A stretch of DNA of 64,000 bases from an uncultured Mucilaginibacter sp. (GCF_913773635.1 NZ_CAJYGQ010000006.1:62001-126000); one strand, 5' to 3'. Positions 40,095 through 51,118 are shown, counted from the first letter of the stretch. The notes: a model not told the origin generated them from the letters alone. Translations and numbers: made by a program.

Positions 40095-40226
40095 TTTTAG
40101 CGTATTTATCAATAAGTATTTGCAGGTGAGTTTATGAATTTTCAATTAACAAACACTTAATATTAGTAGTAAAGACGCTTAATAGTACAGTAATAGTTTT
40201 GAGGTTTCATAACACTCACACTCATC

Positions 40227-41750
40227 ATGAAGAAACTATTACTAATGCTTTTATTGGCATCAGGCCTTGTAAGTTGTAAAAAGGACAATAACACTCAAAC
40301 GCCTGAAGACGAATTTTTTGTAAACGAAGATGCGTCAACATTTTCTGAAATTGCCTCTTTTAAGGTAGGTGGCGCGGGTGCCGCCGAAATCTCGGCGTTC
40401 GACCCATCTACCAACCGGTTATTTGTGGTTAATAACAATTCAACCGAAAACCGTATAGATGTAATTGATTTTAAAGACCCAGCCAATATGTCGGTTATTA
40501 AATCAATACCAATGTTGCCTTATGGTGGTGCCGTTAACAGCTTATCTGTATCAGGCGGAAACGTTGCAGCAGCCATCGAATCAGTTAATAAACAGGCTAA
40601 TGGTAAGGTGGTGGTATTTAAATCCAGCGATTATACCAAAGTTGCAGAGGCCACAGTAGGCGCCCTTCCGGATATGGTGACTTACACGCCCGATGGCAAA
40701 TTCATCCTTACGGCAAACGAAGGAGAGCCCAGTGCCGACTACATTAACGACCCTGAAGGTTCAATATCAATAATATCAGTAGAGAATAATTACGCTGTAA
40801 AAACTATCACTTTCGGTGCGTTTGCAGGTCAGAAAGATGCTCTGGCAGTAAAGGGATTTCGGGTGTTTGGACCTAGTAATGATTTTGTAAAAGACATTGA
40901 GCCGGAATACATTACCGTGTCTGAAGACTCAAAAACGGCGTGGGTAACTTTACAGGAAAATAATGGTATAGCTAAAGTTGATCTGGCTACACAAACAATC
41001 ACTCAAATATTTCCGCTAGGCTTTAAAGATTACAGTGTTGATGGAAACGAAATTGACCCAAGCGACCGTGATAGTAAAGTAGGTGTTCCATCTAAGTGGC
41101 CGGTAAAAGGCATTTACATGCCCGATGCCATAGCTGTATTTACTAATAACAATACGCCTTACTTGTTTACGGCTAATGAAGGCGATGCCCGCGAATACAG
41201 CAATGTTTTTGTAGAAGCAAAACGCGTTAAAGACATTGTACTTAATCCGGCTGTGTTCCCTAATGCTACCGACTTAAGGAAAGATGAACAATTAGGACGC
41301 CTTAACATTACATCAACGTTAGGTATGAATGCAGAGGGTAAATATGATGCACTATATTCATTTGGTGCACGGTCATTCAGTGTTTGGAACGGTAACACCG
41401 GTGCCCAGGTATTTGATAGCAAAAACGAGCTTGATGCAAAAGCAGTTGCTGCCGGTATATATGATGATAGTCGTAGCGATGATAAATCAATAGAGCCTGA
41501 AGGCCTTACTATAGGTAAAATTGGACGTAAAACTGTAGCGTTTGTAGGTATGGAGCGTATTGATGCGGTTGCTATTTATGATGTGACTGACCCTGCAAAG
41601 CCTTCATTTTTGCAAATGATAAAGTGCGGTGATGCTCCCGAAGGTGTATTGATTATCCCGGCTTCTAAAAGCCCGACCAAGAAAAGCTTGCTGGTTGTAA
41701 GCAGTGAAGATGATGGCGTAGTAAAGGTATTTACGCCAAAGACTATCTAA
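40227..41750 (+). CDS. Choice-of-anchor I family lipoprotein (beta-propeller-like)
   Basis: Lipobox LVSCKKD; ISAFDPSTNRLFVVNN, TPDGKFILTANEGEPSADYINDPEGSISII, PYLFTANEGDAREY, SIEPEGLTIG. Confidence 0.85.
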   Translation: MKKLLLMLLLASGLVSCKKDNNTQTPEDEFFVNEDASTFSEIASFKVGGAGAAEISAFDPSTNRLFVVNNNSTENRIDVIDFKDPANMSVIKSIPMLPYGGAVNSLSVSGGNVAAAIESVNKQANGKVVVFKSSDYTKVAEATVGALPDMVTYTPDGKFILTANEGEPSADYINDPEGSISIISVENNYAVKTITFGAFAGQKDALAVKGFRVFGPSNDFVKDIEPEYITVSEDSKTAWVTLQENNGIAKVDLATQTITQIFPLGFKDYSVDGNEIDPSDRDSKVGVPSKWPVKGIYMPDAIAVFTNNNTPYLFTANEGDAREYSNVFVEAKRVKDIVLNPAVFPNATDLRKDEQLGRLNITSTLGMNAEGKYDALYSFGARSFSVWNGNTGAQVFDSKNELDAKAVAAGIYDDSRSDDKSIEPEGLTIGKIGRKTVAFVGMERIDAVAIYDVTDPAKPSFLQMIKCGDAPEGVLIIPASKSPTKKSLLVVSSEDDGVVKVFTPKTI

Positions 41751-41766
41751 TTGCTGGTGTGTATTT

Positions 41767-41806
41767 AAACCAATAGCCGCCTTTTGTAAAAGGCGGCTAT
41801 TGGTTT
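41767..41806. terminator. Bidirectional terminator
   Basis: aaaccaatagccgccttttgtaaaaggcggctattggttt between convergent genes. Confidence 0.85.
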
Positions 41807-41810
41807 AAAG

Positions 41811-42998
41811 TTACTGTGCTAAAAAGCGTCTGATACCTAATTCGAGCCCCCTTAGTTCGGCCAGGCCTCGTAATCGGCCTATAGCTGAATAGCCAGGGTT
41901 TGTTTTTTTATGTAGGTCGTCGAGCATCTTGTGCCCGTGGTCGGGCCTGAAAGGCATACGCAGATGCTTCTCATCGGCTGCTTTTCGTTTTTCCTGCTCC
42001 AGTACAAGCGCTTTCATCACGGCAAACATGTCTACATCACCATCCAAATGGTCGGCCTCATAAAAATTGCCAGCTGCATCGCGTTTGGTTGCACGTAAAT
42101 GTATAAAGTGAATACGATGGCCAAGGCGCTCTACCATTCCGGCTAAATCGTTGTCGGCCCTTACACCAAAGGAACCTGTGCAAAATGTCAATCCGTTATT
42201 ATAGCTATCAACTGCGTCATAAATCTGCTTAATATCAGCTTCGGTGCTTACTACGCGGGGCAAGCCAAGGATAGGATATGGCGGGTCATCAGGATGTATG
42301 CACATCAATACGCCGGCTTGTTCGGCTGCAGGTATAACCTGTTGTAAAAAGTAATATAAGTTTGCTTTAAGGCTTTCATCATCAATATGATTGTATGAAG
42401 AAAGCACATCTAAAAACTGCTCAACCGTATAGCCTTCTTCAGACCCTGGCAGGCCGGCAATAATATTTTTTATAAGTAAAGACTTTTCCTCGTCACTTAT
42501 ACTATCCAGGTATTGTTTAGCTTCTTCCTGCTGCTGTTGGGTGTAAACTGATTCGGCACCGGGGCGTTTAAGCAGGTAAAGTTCAAAGGCGGCAAAGGCG
42601 GTGACATCAAATCTCAAGGCGGTCGATCCGTCGGCTAATTGGTAGTCAAGGTCAGTACGCGTCCAGTCCAAAACCGGCATAAAGTTGTAGCATACAATAT
42701 CAATTCCGCACTGCCCAAGGTTGAGCAGCGTTTGTTTATAGTTTTCTATATACTGCTCAAAACTTCCGGTACGTTTTTTTATATCTTCATGCACCGGAAC
42801 GCTTTCCACTACCGACCAGGTTAAACCATCTGCCTCAATTAATGCTTTGCGCTGCATTATTTCTGTAACAGGCCAAACCTCACCATTGGGTATATGATGT
42901 AATGCGGAAACTATACCGGTAGCACCTGCCTGCCTTACATCAGCCAGCGAAACCGGATCATTAGGACCATACCAGCGCCATGTTTGTTCTAAACTCAT
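41811..42998 (-). CDS. uxuA: Mannonate dehydratase
   Basis: [71 protein letters not shown]. Confidence 0.95.
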   Translation of the reverse strand: MSLEQTWRWYGPNDPVSLADVRQAGATGIVSALHHIPNGEVWPVTEIMQRKALIEADGLTWSVVESVPVHEDIKKRTGSFEQYIENYKQTLLNLGQCGIDIVCYNFMPVLDWTRTDLDYQLADGSTALRFDVTAFAAFELYLLKRPGAESVYTQQQQEEAKQYLDSISDEEKSLLIKNIIAGLPGSEEGYTVEQFLDVLSSYNHIDDESLKANLYYFLQQVIPAAEQAGVLMCIHPDDPPYPILGLPRVVSTEADIKQIYDAVDSYNNGLTFCTGSFGVRADNDLAGMVERLGHRIHFIHLRATKRDAAGNFYEADHLDGDVDMFAVMKALVLEQEKRKAADEKHLRMPFRPDHGHKMLDDLHKKTNPGYSAIGRLRGLAELRGLELGIRRFLAQ

Positions 42999-43268
42999 TT
43001 TTAAAAAATAAATGGTTATTTGATGCCGCCTAAATTAATAAATGCCGTTGGTAATAGGTTGAGGTTTCAAACTTAAAAATTGGTTTACACTATGGGGTTT
43101 GATGCAATTTAATTTGCGGCCGTTGTAAACCTGTGTTCTCTTTAAACCGGTACTATATCCAATGTTGTACATCATCAAATTATCTGCAACAATCCTAATT
43201 AAGACAATGCCGGCAGAAAATTGGCTAAAGATGTATGTTTTGTTATTTTGATAGCCCAATAGCAACAT

Positions 43269-44591
43269 ATGGAAAACCACCAAACTCTAAAACGCATGCT
43301 GAAACCGGTTCACCTTTGGGCGCTGGGTGTTGGCTTGGTTATTTCAGGTGAATACTTTGGTTGGAACTATGGCTGGGGCGTGGCTGGCACTGTAGGCTTC
43401 TTAATAGCCACTTTAATAGTTACCTTAATGTTTGTAACCTTTGTATTCAGTTATACAGAGCTTACAACCTCCATACCAAATGCCGGTGGCGCATTTGCAT
43501 ATGCACAAAGGGCTTTGGGACCTTACGGTGCAGTGGTTGCCGGGTACGCTACATTAATTGATTTTTTACTTGCCACGCCTGCCATTGCTTTCGCGCTAGG
43601 CAGTTATTTGCATTTTTTGCATCCCGCCTTGCCGGTTTTGCATTGTGCAATTTTCTTCAACATAGTATTTATGTTAATTAACGCTGCAGGTGTAAAAGAG
43701 TCGGCTAATTTCTCAATATTGGTTACGGTACTTGCCATCGCCGAATTGCTATTGTTTATGGGAATAATTGCGCCTCATTTTAAATCAAGCAACTTTTCGA
43801 CTAATGCAATGCCAGCCGGCTGGAGCGGAGTATTTGCCGCGTTGCCGTATGCCATTTGGTTTTATTTAGCAATTGAAGGCATAACGGCTGTAGCCGAAGA
43901 AGTTAAGGAACCGCATAAGAATATTCCCAAAGGTTATTTGAGTGCATTATTTACACTTGCCATATTGGCGTTGGGCGTTATGGTGTTAACAGGCGGGATA
44001 ACCAACTGGCAAAGGCTTGCCAATATTGATTATCCATTACCCGATGCTATAGCTGTGGTATTAGGTAAGCAGCATAGTTTAACCAAGCTTTTCGCTGGTA
44101 TTGGGCTTTTCGGCTTAGTAGCATCATTTAATGGAACCATACTGGCGTCTTCAAGGCAAATATATGCCTTGGCACGTGCAGGTTATTTGCCAAAAGCACT
44201 ATCAAAGCTCAATCAGCGATACAGAACGCCGCAACGTTCGGTTGTTGCGGGAGGTGTAGTAAGTTTTGCTGCACTTATAACCGGAACCACAAGTCAGGTA
44301 ATTATTTGCTCGGTACTCGGCGCCGTTGTAATGTACATCATCAGCATGGTTAGCCTGTTTGTTCTGCGCACTAAAGAGCCCGGTTTAACGCGACCGTTTA
44401 AAGCACCATTCTATCCCATTTTTCCTTTTGTAGCTTTAATGTTATCGGTGGTATGTCTTGCGGCCATAGTTTGGTATAATGTTTTAATAAGCTTACTGTT
44501 TGCAGCGGGTCTATTGTTTTGCCTGCTCCTATTTTATATTAACCGCAACAGTATTCAACTGCAAAATGACGAAGCTGATGAAACAGATTAA
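43269..44591 (+). CDS. APC-family permease, ethanolamine permease-like
   Basis: LKPVHLWALGVGLVISGEYFGWNYGWGVAG, SIPNAGGAFAYAQRALGPYG. Confidence 0.8.
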   Translation: MENHQTLKRMLKPVHLWALGVGLVISGEYFGWNYGWGVAGTVGFLIATLIVTLMFVTFVFSYTELTTSIPNAGGAFAYAQRALGPYGAVVAGYATLIDFLLATPAIAFALGSYLHFLHPALPVLHCAIFFNIVFMLINAAGVKESANFSILVTVLAIAELLLFMGIIAPHFKSSNFSTNAMPAGWSGVFAALPYAIWFYLAIEGITAVAEEVKEPHKNIPKGYLSALFTLAILALGVMVLTGGITNWQRLANIDYPLPDAIAVVLGKQHSLTKLFAGIGLFGLVASFNGTILASSRQIYALARAGYLPKALSKLNQRYRTPQRSVVAGGVVSFAALITGTTSQVIICSVLGAVVMYIISMVSLFVLRTKEPGLTRPFKAPFYPIFPFVALMLSVVCLAAIVWYNVLISLLFAAGLLFCLLLFYINRNSIQLQNDEADETD

Positions 44592-44618
44592 GATTATAAA
44601 TGCTCACTGTTAAAACCT

Positions 44619-44648
44619 TTTGTGCTTATTGGTAATATAATATCTTTG
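44619..44648 (+). promoter_or_regulatory. Bacteroidota-type promoter of alaS
   Basis: TTTG (44619..44622), 18-nt spacer, TATCTTTG (44641..44648); same geometry as the his promoter. Confidence 0.65.
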
Positions 44649-44671
44649 CACACCTATATATAATTGCACTC

Positions 44672-47311
44672 ATGACGGCTCAACAAATACGCCAGGCTTT
44701 TCTGGATTTCTTTGCTTCAAAACAACATGCCATTGTTCCATCGGCGCCTATTGTGGTTAAAAACGACCCCACGCTGATGTTTACCAACGCGGGTATGAAC
44801 CAGTTTAAAGACATTTTTTTGGGCGAAGCCGAGCCTAAAGCCCCCCGTGTTGCCGATACCCAGCGTTGTTTGCGCGTATCGGGGAAGCATAATGATTTGG
44901 AGGAGGTAGGGGTAGACACCTATCACCATACTATGTTTGAAATGCTGGGCAACTGGAGCTTTGGCGATTATTTCAAGAAAGAAGCCATTGACTGGAGCTG
45001 GGAACTATTGACCAGCGTTTATAAACTCGATAAAGACCGCCTGTACGTTACGTATTTTGAAGGCGACCAAAATGAAGGCTTAGCCAAAGACCAGGAAGCT
45101 TATGACTTTTGGAAGCAATATGTAGCCGAAGACCATATTTTACCCGGCAACAAGAAAGACAACTTTTGGGAAATGGGTGAAACCGGCCCGTGCGGACCAT
45201 GTTCGGAAATCCACTTTGACGGCCGTACTGATGAGGAACGCGCCAAAGTTAGCGGTGCAACACTGGTAAATGCCGACGACCCGAACGTTATTGAAATATG
45301 GAATAACGTATTCATGCAGTTTAACCGTTTAAAAGACGGGTCGTTACAGCCATTGCCTAATAAACACGTAGATACCGGTATGGGCTATGAGCGTTTGGTG
45401 CGTGTGTTGCAAGGAAAAACATCTAATTATGATACTGATGTATTTATGCCGCTTATTCAGTTTATAGCTGAAAAAAGTGGTAAAACATATAAGGCAGAAG
45501 CTACGCCCGGAGCAGATGGCTGGAATGAAGCCGTAGCAATGCGCGTAATGGCCGATCATATTCGTGCCATTAGCTTCGCCATTGCTGATGGACAGTTGCC
45601 ATCTAACAATAAAGCGGGTTATGTAATCCGTCGTATACTGCGTAGAGCAGTGCGTTACTCATACCAGTATTTAGGTTTTAAAGAACCGTTTTTGAATCAA
45701 CTGGTGCCTTTATTAGCCGAGCAGTTTAAAGGCGTGTTTGATGAATTATACAGCCAAAAAGATTTCGTACAAAAGGTTGTTTTGGAGGAAGAAGTTGCTT
45801 TCTTGAGAACACTGCAAAACGGAATCACTCAGTTTGAGCAAGTGGTTAGTGCGGCTAATAATAACGTGATTGCTGGGCATTTTGCATTTGAACTGTCAGA
45901 CACGTTTGGCTTTCCGTTAGATTTAACCGAATTGATGGCTCGTGAAAGAGGATTTACAGTTGATACCGAAGGTTTCAACCAAGCCCTTCAACAACAAAAA
46001 GACCGTTCGCGCGCAGCCACCGCCATTGATACTGGCGACTGGGTTGTTTTAAAAGACAATGACAGCGTTGAGTTTACCGGGTATGATGAAATTGAAACCA
46101 TTGCCCATGTAATCAAATATCGCAAGGTAAAGGCTAAAGGGAAGGAGCAATACCAATTGGTGTTGGATAAAACTCCTTTCTATGCCGAAAGCGGCGGCCA
46201 GGTTGGCGATACCGGCGACTTGATTTTCCCTGATGGCGAGATTGTAAAAGTAACTGATACTAAAAAGGAGAACGGCCTTATTGTGCATTTTACCGATGTA
46301 CTGCCGCAATCTGTTGACGATGCCTTAACCGCTTATGTTGACCGCGACCGTCGTTTAAATATTGAAAGTAATCATTCAGCTACCCACTTGCTGCATGCAG
46401 CCATGAAGCAGGTGTTGGGTACCCACGTAAACCAAAAAGGCTCGTTGGTAAGTGCCGATTACCTGCGTTTCGATTTTTCGCACTTCAGCAAGGTAACTGA
46501 TGATGAAATAGCTCAGATTGAGTTAATTGTTAACGAAAAAATACGCGAGAACATTGGCCTTAAAGAGGAGCGAAGCGTAGCTTATGCTGAAGCCATTACG
46601 AGCGGCGTAACCGCACTATTTGGCGAAAAATACGGTGAGTATGTGCGCGTGATTACCTTTGATGATGATTTTTCAAAAGAGCTTTGCGGTGGTACGCACG
46701 TAAAAGCTACGGGTCAAATCGCTTTCTTTAAAATTACTGCCGAAAGTGCCGTAGCGGCCGGTGTGCGCCGTATTGAGGCCATTACCGGTGTAGCCGTAGA
46801 GAAATATGTGCACGAGCAAACGTTATTGGTTCAGCAGTTAAAAGAGCTGTTAAAGAACCCTAAAGATATTGCCAAAAGCATTGAAAGCCTACTGGAGGAA
46901 AATACCCGCCTGAAAAAGGAAATCGAAAAATCAGTATTGGAAAAAGCATCCGGCCTTAAAACTGAGCTTGCGGCAAAAGCCGAGAGCATAAACGGCATTA
47001 ACTTCATCGCCCAAAAAGTGGCTCTACCTAATGCCGAAGCCATTAAGGCGCTGGCCTACCAGTTGAAAGATATTGTAGCTAATCTTTACCTTGTATTGGT
47101 AGCCGATATTGACGGCAAGCCAAACATCACCGTTATGATTGCCGAAAACCTGGTTAAAGACAAAGGCCTTAACGCGGGAAGCATTGTGCGCGAATTGGCT
47201 AAAGAAGTACAAGGCGGCGGCGGCGGTCAGCCGTTTTTTGCCACTGCAGGCGGTAAAGATGTAAACGGGTTAGACCGTGCACTGGAAAAAGCACGTGGGT
47301 TTATAGGGTAG
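44672..47311 (+). CDS. alaS: Alanine-tRNA ligase
   Basis: IRQAFLDFFASKQHAIVPSAPIV, NAGMNQFKDIFLG, HSATHLLHAAMKQVLG, CGGTHVKATGQI. Confidence 0.97.
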   Translation: MTAQQIRQAFLDFFASKQHAIVPSAPIVVKNDPTLMFTNAGMNQFKDIFLGEAEPKAPRVADTQRCLRVSGKHNDLEEVGVDTYHHTMFEMLGNWSFGDYFKKEAIDWSWELLTSVYKLDKDRLYVTYFEGDQNEGLAKDQEAYDFWKQYVAEDHILPGNKKDNFWEMGETGPCGPCSEIHFDGRTDEERAKVSGATLVNADDPNVIEIWNNVFMQFNRLKDGSLQPLPNKHVDTGMGYERLVRVLQGKTSNYDTDVFMPLIQFIAEKSGKTYKAEATPGADGWNEAVAMRVMADHIRAISFAIADGQLPSNNKAGYVIRRILRRAVRYSYQYLGFKEPFLNQLVPLLAEQFKGVFDELYSQKDFVQKVVLEEEVAFLRTLQNGITQFEQVVSAANNNVIAGHFAFELSDTFGFPLDLTELMARERGFTVDTEGFNQALQQQKDRSRAATAIDTGDWVVLKDNDSVEFTGYDEIETIAHVIKYRKVKAKGKEQYQLVLDKTPFYAESGGQVGDTGDLIFPDGEIVKVTDTKKENGLIVHFTDVLPQSVDDALTAYVDRDRRLNIESNHSATHLLHAAMKQVLGTHVNQKGSLVSADYLRFDFSHFSKVTDDEIAQIELIVNEKIRENIGLKEERSVAYAEAITSGVTALFGEKYGEYVRVITFDDDFSKELCGGTHVKATGQIAFFKITAESAVAAGVRRIEAITGVAVEKYVHEQTLLVQQLKELLKNPKDIAKSIESLLEENTRLKKEIEKSVLEKASGLKTELAAKAESINGINFIAQKVALPNAEAIKALAYQLKDIVANLYLVLVADIDGKPNITVMIAENLVKDKGLNAGSIVRELAKEVQGGGGGQPFFATAGGKDVNGLDRALEKARGFIG

Positions 47312-47380
47312 TAAGTCTTTATTAAAAATGTTTTTGCCATGTTGATTTTGCCTCAACGTGGCTTTTTTTATTGAAAAACG

Positions 47381-47466
47381 TGTCATTTTGAGTGATAACG
47401 AGAAATCTTGTTCATGTTACAAAGCTTGTTCGTTCTAACGAGATTTCTCCTAGCGTCGAAATGACA
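47381..47466. repeat. Palindromic repeat family A, copy 3
   Basis: tgtcattttgagtgataacgagaaatcttgttc ... cgagatttctcctagcgtcgaaatgaca. Confidence 0.88.
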
Positions 47467-47525
47467 GGGTTGTGAAGACGACACGCATTCTGCAAATTCT
47501 GTAACTCTGAAAATTCTGATTCAGA

Positions 47526-47624
47526 CCAATTGCGGCTTGCGGTAGGGATAGAAGTGAAAACCCTGTTACGAAGCGTAGCAAAGTGAGGACTTGAAACGGA
47601 TAGCCCGGGCCGCAGGCAACGCCC
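47526..47624 (-). repeat. ~99-nt uncharacterised repeat element, copy 2
   Basis: Reverse complement aligns without gaps to 1529..1627; immediately preceded by an 'attctg...attctgattcagac' tract. Confidence 0.75.
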
Positions 47625-47788
47625 AAATTAGTGGTTATTTAAAGTTCAAAATAATTGAACTGAATAAAACATAGAATTTCAATAATTCCTTAATCAAACA
47701 ATCAGCCCAACCCCTTAGGCCAATTGTTACAAACAAGTGATACGCCCCAACTGTCAAATTAGTACATTTGCCGGGTAAACTTTTATAC

Positions 47789-48982
47789 ATGGATGCTGAA
47801 CAACAACTAAGGGTGTTACTCAATGATGCCCGTTTAGCTGAAGATCTGAAATATATCGCCCAAAAAGTATTGGACCATGAGCGTATTACTTTTGACGAGG
47901 GCGTTACCTTATATCAAAAAGGCGAACTCAGCTACCTTGGCATATTAGCCAATTACATACGCGAAAAGCGTCACGGTAATAAAACGTATTTCAACCGCAA
48001 TTTTCATATCGAGCCCACCAACCTTTGTGTGTACGATTGTAAGTTTTGTTCATACTCCCGTTTAATAAAACAACGAGGTGAAGGCTGGGAGTATACGATG
48101 GACGAGATGCTGGACATTGTAAAAAAATATGATAATGAGCCGGTAACCGAAGTGCACATTGTAGGCGGAGTATTGCCGCAGTACGACATGGCCTTCTATC
48201 AGCAGCTATTTAGTACTATAAAAGCTCATAGGCCTAATCTGCATGTAAAAGCATTGACTCCCGTTGAGTATCATTACATCTTTAAAAAAGCCAAAATTGA
48301 TTACGCCAACGGTATGCGCCTGATGAAGGAATCGGGATTGGAATCGATGCCAGGCGGTGGAGCTGAAATCTTTCATCCGGAGGTGCGCGACCAGATAGCT
48401 AAAGACAAGTGTACCGGCGAACAATGGCTGCAAATACACGAGGAGTGGCACAAGCTGGGTATGCGTTCAAATGCTACAATGCTTTACGGTCATATTGAAG
48501 AGTACTGGCACCGGGTTGATCATATGGAGCAACTGCGCCAGCTGCAGGATCGTACGGGCGGCTTTCAAACTTTTATACCGCTTAAGTTCCGTAACAAAGA
48601 CAACCAAATGTCAAACGTTAAGGAGTCATCAGTAGTTGAAGATTTACGCAATTACGCCATTGCACGTATTTATTTAGACAATTTTGACCACATTAAAGCC
48701 TATTGGGCTATGATAAGCCGCACTACCGCGCAGCTTTCATTAAGCTTTGGCGTTGATGATATTGATGGTACACTTGATGATACTACCAAAATTTACTCTA
48801 TGGCGGGCGCCGAAGAGCAAAACCCGGGTATGAGTACCAAGCAGTTGGTAGAGTTAATTAAAAATGTAGGCAGGCACCCTATTGAGCGTGATACCTTATA
48901 TAATGTAATTACGGATTACCAGGATTACGAATTTGCCGACGAGCCAAAGCCTCAGTTTTATAAGCTGCCGGTTATTAATTAA
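47789..48982 (+). CDS. mqnE: Aminofutalosine synthase (radical SAM)
   Basis: PTNLCVYDCKFCSYSR CxxxCxxC, EVHIVGGVLP, SMPGGGAEIF. The ORF track starts at 47768; ATG at 47789 is preferred because a TACATTTG box lies at 47763..47770. Confidence 0.9.
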   Translation: MDAEQQLRVLLNDARLAEDLKYIAQKVLDHERITFDEGVTLYQKGELSYLGILANYIREKRHGNKTYFNRNFHIEPTNLCVYDCKFCSYSRLIKQRGEGWEYTMDEMLDIVKKYDNEPVTEVHIVGGVLPQYDMAFYQQLFSTIKAHRPNLHVKALTPVEYHYIFKKAKIDYANGMRLMKESGLESMPGGGAEIFHPEVRDQIAKDKCTGEQWLQIHEEWHKLGMRSNATMLYGHIEEYWHRVDHMEQLRQLQDRTGGFQTFIPLKFRNKDNQMSNVKESSVVEDLRNYAIARIYLDNFDHIKAYWAMISRTTAQLSLSFGVDDIDGTLDDTTKIYSMAGAEEQNPGMSTKQLVELIKNVGRHPIERDTLYNVITDYQDYEFADEPKPQFYKLPVIN

Positions 48983-48987
48983 GCTAA

Positions 48988-49608
48988 ATGATTGAAAAAA
49001 CATTATATATTGTTCGCCATGGGCAAACTGATTTAAATAAGCAAGGCATTGTACAGGGCCGGGGCATGAATACTGATTTGAACGCCGAAGGCCGTGCACA
49101 GGCAAATATGTTTTTTAATGCCTATAAAGATGTGGCATTTGATAAAATATATATATCGGAGTTAAAACGTACTCAACAGAGCATACAGCAATTTATTGAC
49201 CTAGGCATACCTTATGAAAAGCTTTCGGGCCTTGATGAGCTGGCCTGGGGTAAACTGGAAGGTGCACGCAGTACCCCCGAAACCAAAGCTGCATTTTTAC
49301 AAATGATGCGTGATTGGAAGGCCGGTATGCTTGATGTTAAGTTTGAAGGTGGAGAAAGTCCCAATGAAGTTCAAGCGCGGCAAAAAGAGGCCCTTGCAAC
49401 TATCATGAGTCATCCCGAAGAAAAAACAGTGCTGGTTTGCATGCACGGTCGCGCCATGCGTTTGCTGTTATGCCTGCTTACTGAAAAGTCGCTTATTCAT
49501 ATGGATGAATTCCCGCATCAAAACCTGGTACTGTATAAGGTAACTTATGATGGCAGTCGGTTTGAAATAGCCGAATTTAACAACGCCATCCATTTACAAA
49601 TTCATTAA
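48988..49608 (+). CDS. Histidine phosphatase (phosphoglycerate mutase-like) family protein
   Basis: LYIVRHGQTDLNKQGIVQGRGMNTDLN, VLVCMHGRAMRLLLC. Confidence 0.92.
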   Translation: MIEKTLYIVRHGQTDLNKQGIVQGRGMNTDLNAEGRAQANMFFNAYKDVAFDKIYISELKRTQQSIQQFIDLGIPYEKLSGLDELAWGKLEGARSTPETKAAFLQMMRDWKAGMLDVKFEGGESPNEVQARQKEALATIMSHPEEKTVLVCMHGRAMRLLLCLLTEKSLIHMDEFPHQNLVLYKVTYDGSRFEIAEFNNAIHLQIH

Positions 49609-49616
49609 TTGCTCTT

Positions 49617-50360
49617 TTGGAAAAAATAAGAATATCGGCTGTTAGTTATACCAATACTAAGCCGTTCCTTTACGGTATCCAGCATACCGATATCATTAAT
49701 CAGATTGATTTAAGTTTAGATATTCCGGCTGAGTGTGCGCAAAAGCTAATAGACAACAAAGTTGATATTGGCCTTATACCTGTTGCTGCTACCTTAAGTT
49801 TGCCCGAGTGGCATTTAATATCTGACTACTGCATTGGTGCGGTAGGTGCGGTAAATTCTGTTTTTATTTTTAGTAACTGCCCTATTGAAGGGGTTAAGCT
49901 GTTGCAGTTGGATCCGCATTCGCGTTCGTCAAACAACCTGGCTAAGGTTCTTTTAAAAAATTATTGGAAGCTACAGCCGCATATGGTTGAGGGCGCGAGT
50001 AATTACGGCGAGTCTGAAGATGCAAACACCGCCTTTGTGCAAATTGGCGACCGTACTTTTGGTAAAACCGGTAATTATGCCTACGTATATGATTTGGCCG
50101 AAGAATGGGCTAAGTTTACGGGCTTACCATTTACCTTCGCTGCCTGGATTGCCAACAAACCCATACCTGAAACCTTCATTCAGGAATTTAACAAGGCACT
50201 ACAATATGGCCTTGACCACCGCGAAGAATTATTTAATAAGATGGAGATGCGCAAAGACTTTGATTTGCGTGATTACCTGTTGCACAAAATTGATTATCCG
50301 CTTACTGATAAAAAGCGTGAAGCATTACACCTTTTTCTAAAGCTTATTAAGGAGCTTTAA
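49617..50360 (+). CDS. mqnA: Chorismate dehydratase (menaquinone biosynthesis)
   Basis: IRISAVSYTNTKPFLYGI, DIPAECAQKLIDNKVDIGLIPVAA, DPHSRSSNNLAKVLL, LPFTFAAWIAN; TTG start. Confidence 0.9.
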   Translation: MEKIRISAVSYTNTKPFLYGIQHTDIINQIDLSLDIPAECAQKLIDNKVDIGLIPVAATLSLPEWHLISDYCIGAVGAVNSVFIFSNCPIEGVKLLQLDPHSRSSNNLAKVLLKNYWKLQPHMVEGASNYGESEDANTAFVQIGDRTFGKTGNYAYVYDLAEEWAKFTGLPFTFAAWIANKPIPETFIQEFNKALQYGLDHREELFNKMEMRKDFDLRDYLLHKIDYPLTDKKREALHLFLKLIKEL

Positions 50361-50594
50361 TTTGAAATTGGCAATTGTTGGTTGTTTTGATTGACGATAT
50401 GATTACAAATGCTTTTTTTAATTATCAATTTGTAAAAATTGAATTGGTGCAATCGGTTTAATTTGACAATCATAAAATGAATATGGGTATTTTATAATTT
50501 TTTCATAAAAATTTAATTTTATTTATTAAAATGATATTGCTGTTGTAAATTTGTTGCGGATTTAAAATTTAAGACAAATAATATTTACAACATT

Positions 50595-51098
50595 ATGAAA
50601 AAGTTAACCTTACTGAGCGCAATATTTGCAATATTAAGTTTAAGCGCTATAGCTGCTGATGGTGGCAAAAAAAATGATGATGTTAACAAAGTATCAAGCT
50701 TTGTGATCCGTCAGTTTGAGTCGGAGTTTTACAATGCTAAAGACGTAAGCTGGACGGTATCTGAAGGGTACGAGAAAGCTGAGTTCTTTGTAGATAATGT
50801 TAAAATGGCCGCTTTTTTTGACACTAACGGCAAATACTTAGGTCATACTGAAGCAGTAACTTACAATGTGTTGCCATCGCACGCAAAAAAACAAATTGCC
50901 CGCGAGTATGAAGGTTTCCATGTAAAGGAGCTTATTCGTTTTCAATACGCCGAAACTCCTACATCAGCTTTAACCCGTTTAACCGCTACTAACGTTTTTG
51001 ATGATGAGGTTTACCTGCTTACTTTATATAAAGCCGATAAACAAGCAACGCTACGCATAACACCATCAGCAGCAGTTGAATTGCTAAGCAAAAACTAA
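50595..51098 (+). CDS. Secreted protein of unknown function
   Basis: Signal peptide; FVIRQFESEFYNAKDVSWTVSEGYEKAEFFVDNVKMAAFFDTNGKYLG; TAAATTTG promoter-like box at 50546..50553. Confidence 0.7.
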   Translation: MKKLTLLSAIFAILSLSAIAADGGKKNDDVNKVSSFVIRQFESEFYNAKDVSWTVSEGYEKAEFFVDNVKMAAFFDTNGKYLGHTEAVTYNVLPSHAKKQIAREYEGFHVKELIRFQYAETPTSALTRLTATNVFDDEVYLLTLYKADKQATLRITPSAAVELLSKN

Positions 51099-51118
51099 AA
51101 CATACCTATTACATTTTT

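Noticed and set aside
43269-44591. Ethanolamine utilisation locus
   Set aside because: Only an ethanolamine permease-like APC transporter; no eutB, eutC or microcompartment genes in the window, and substrate is uncertain.
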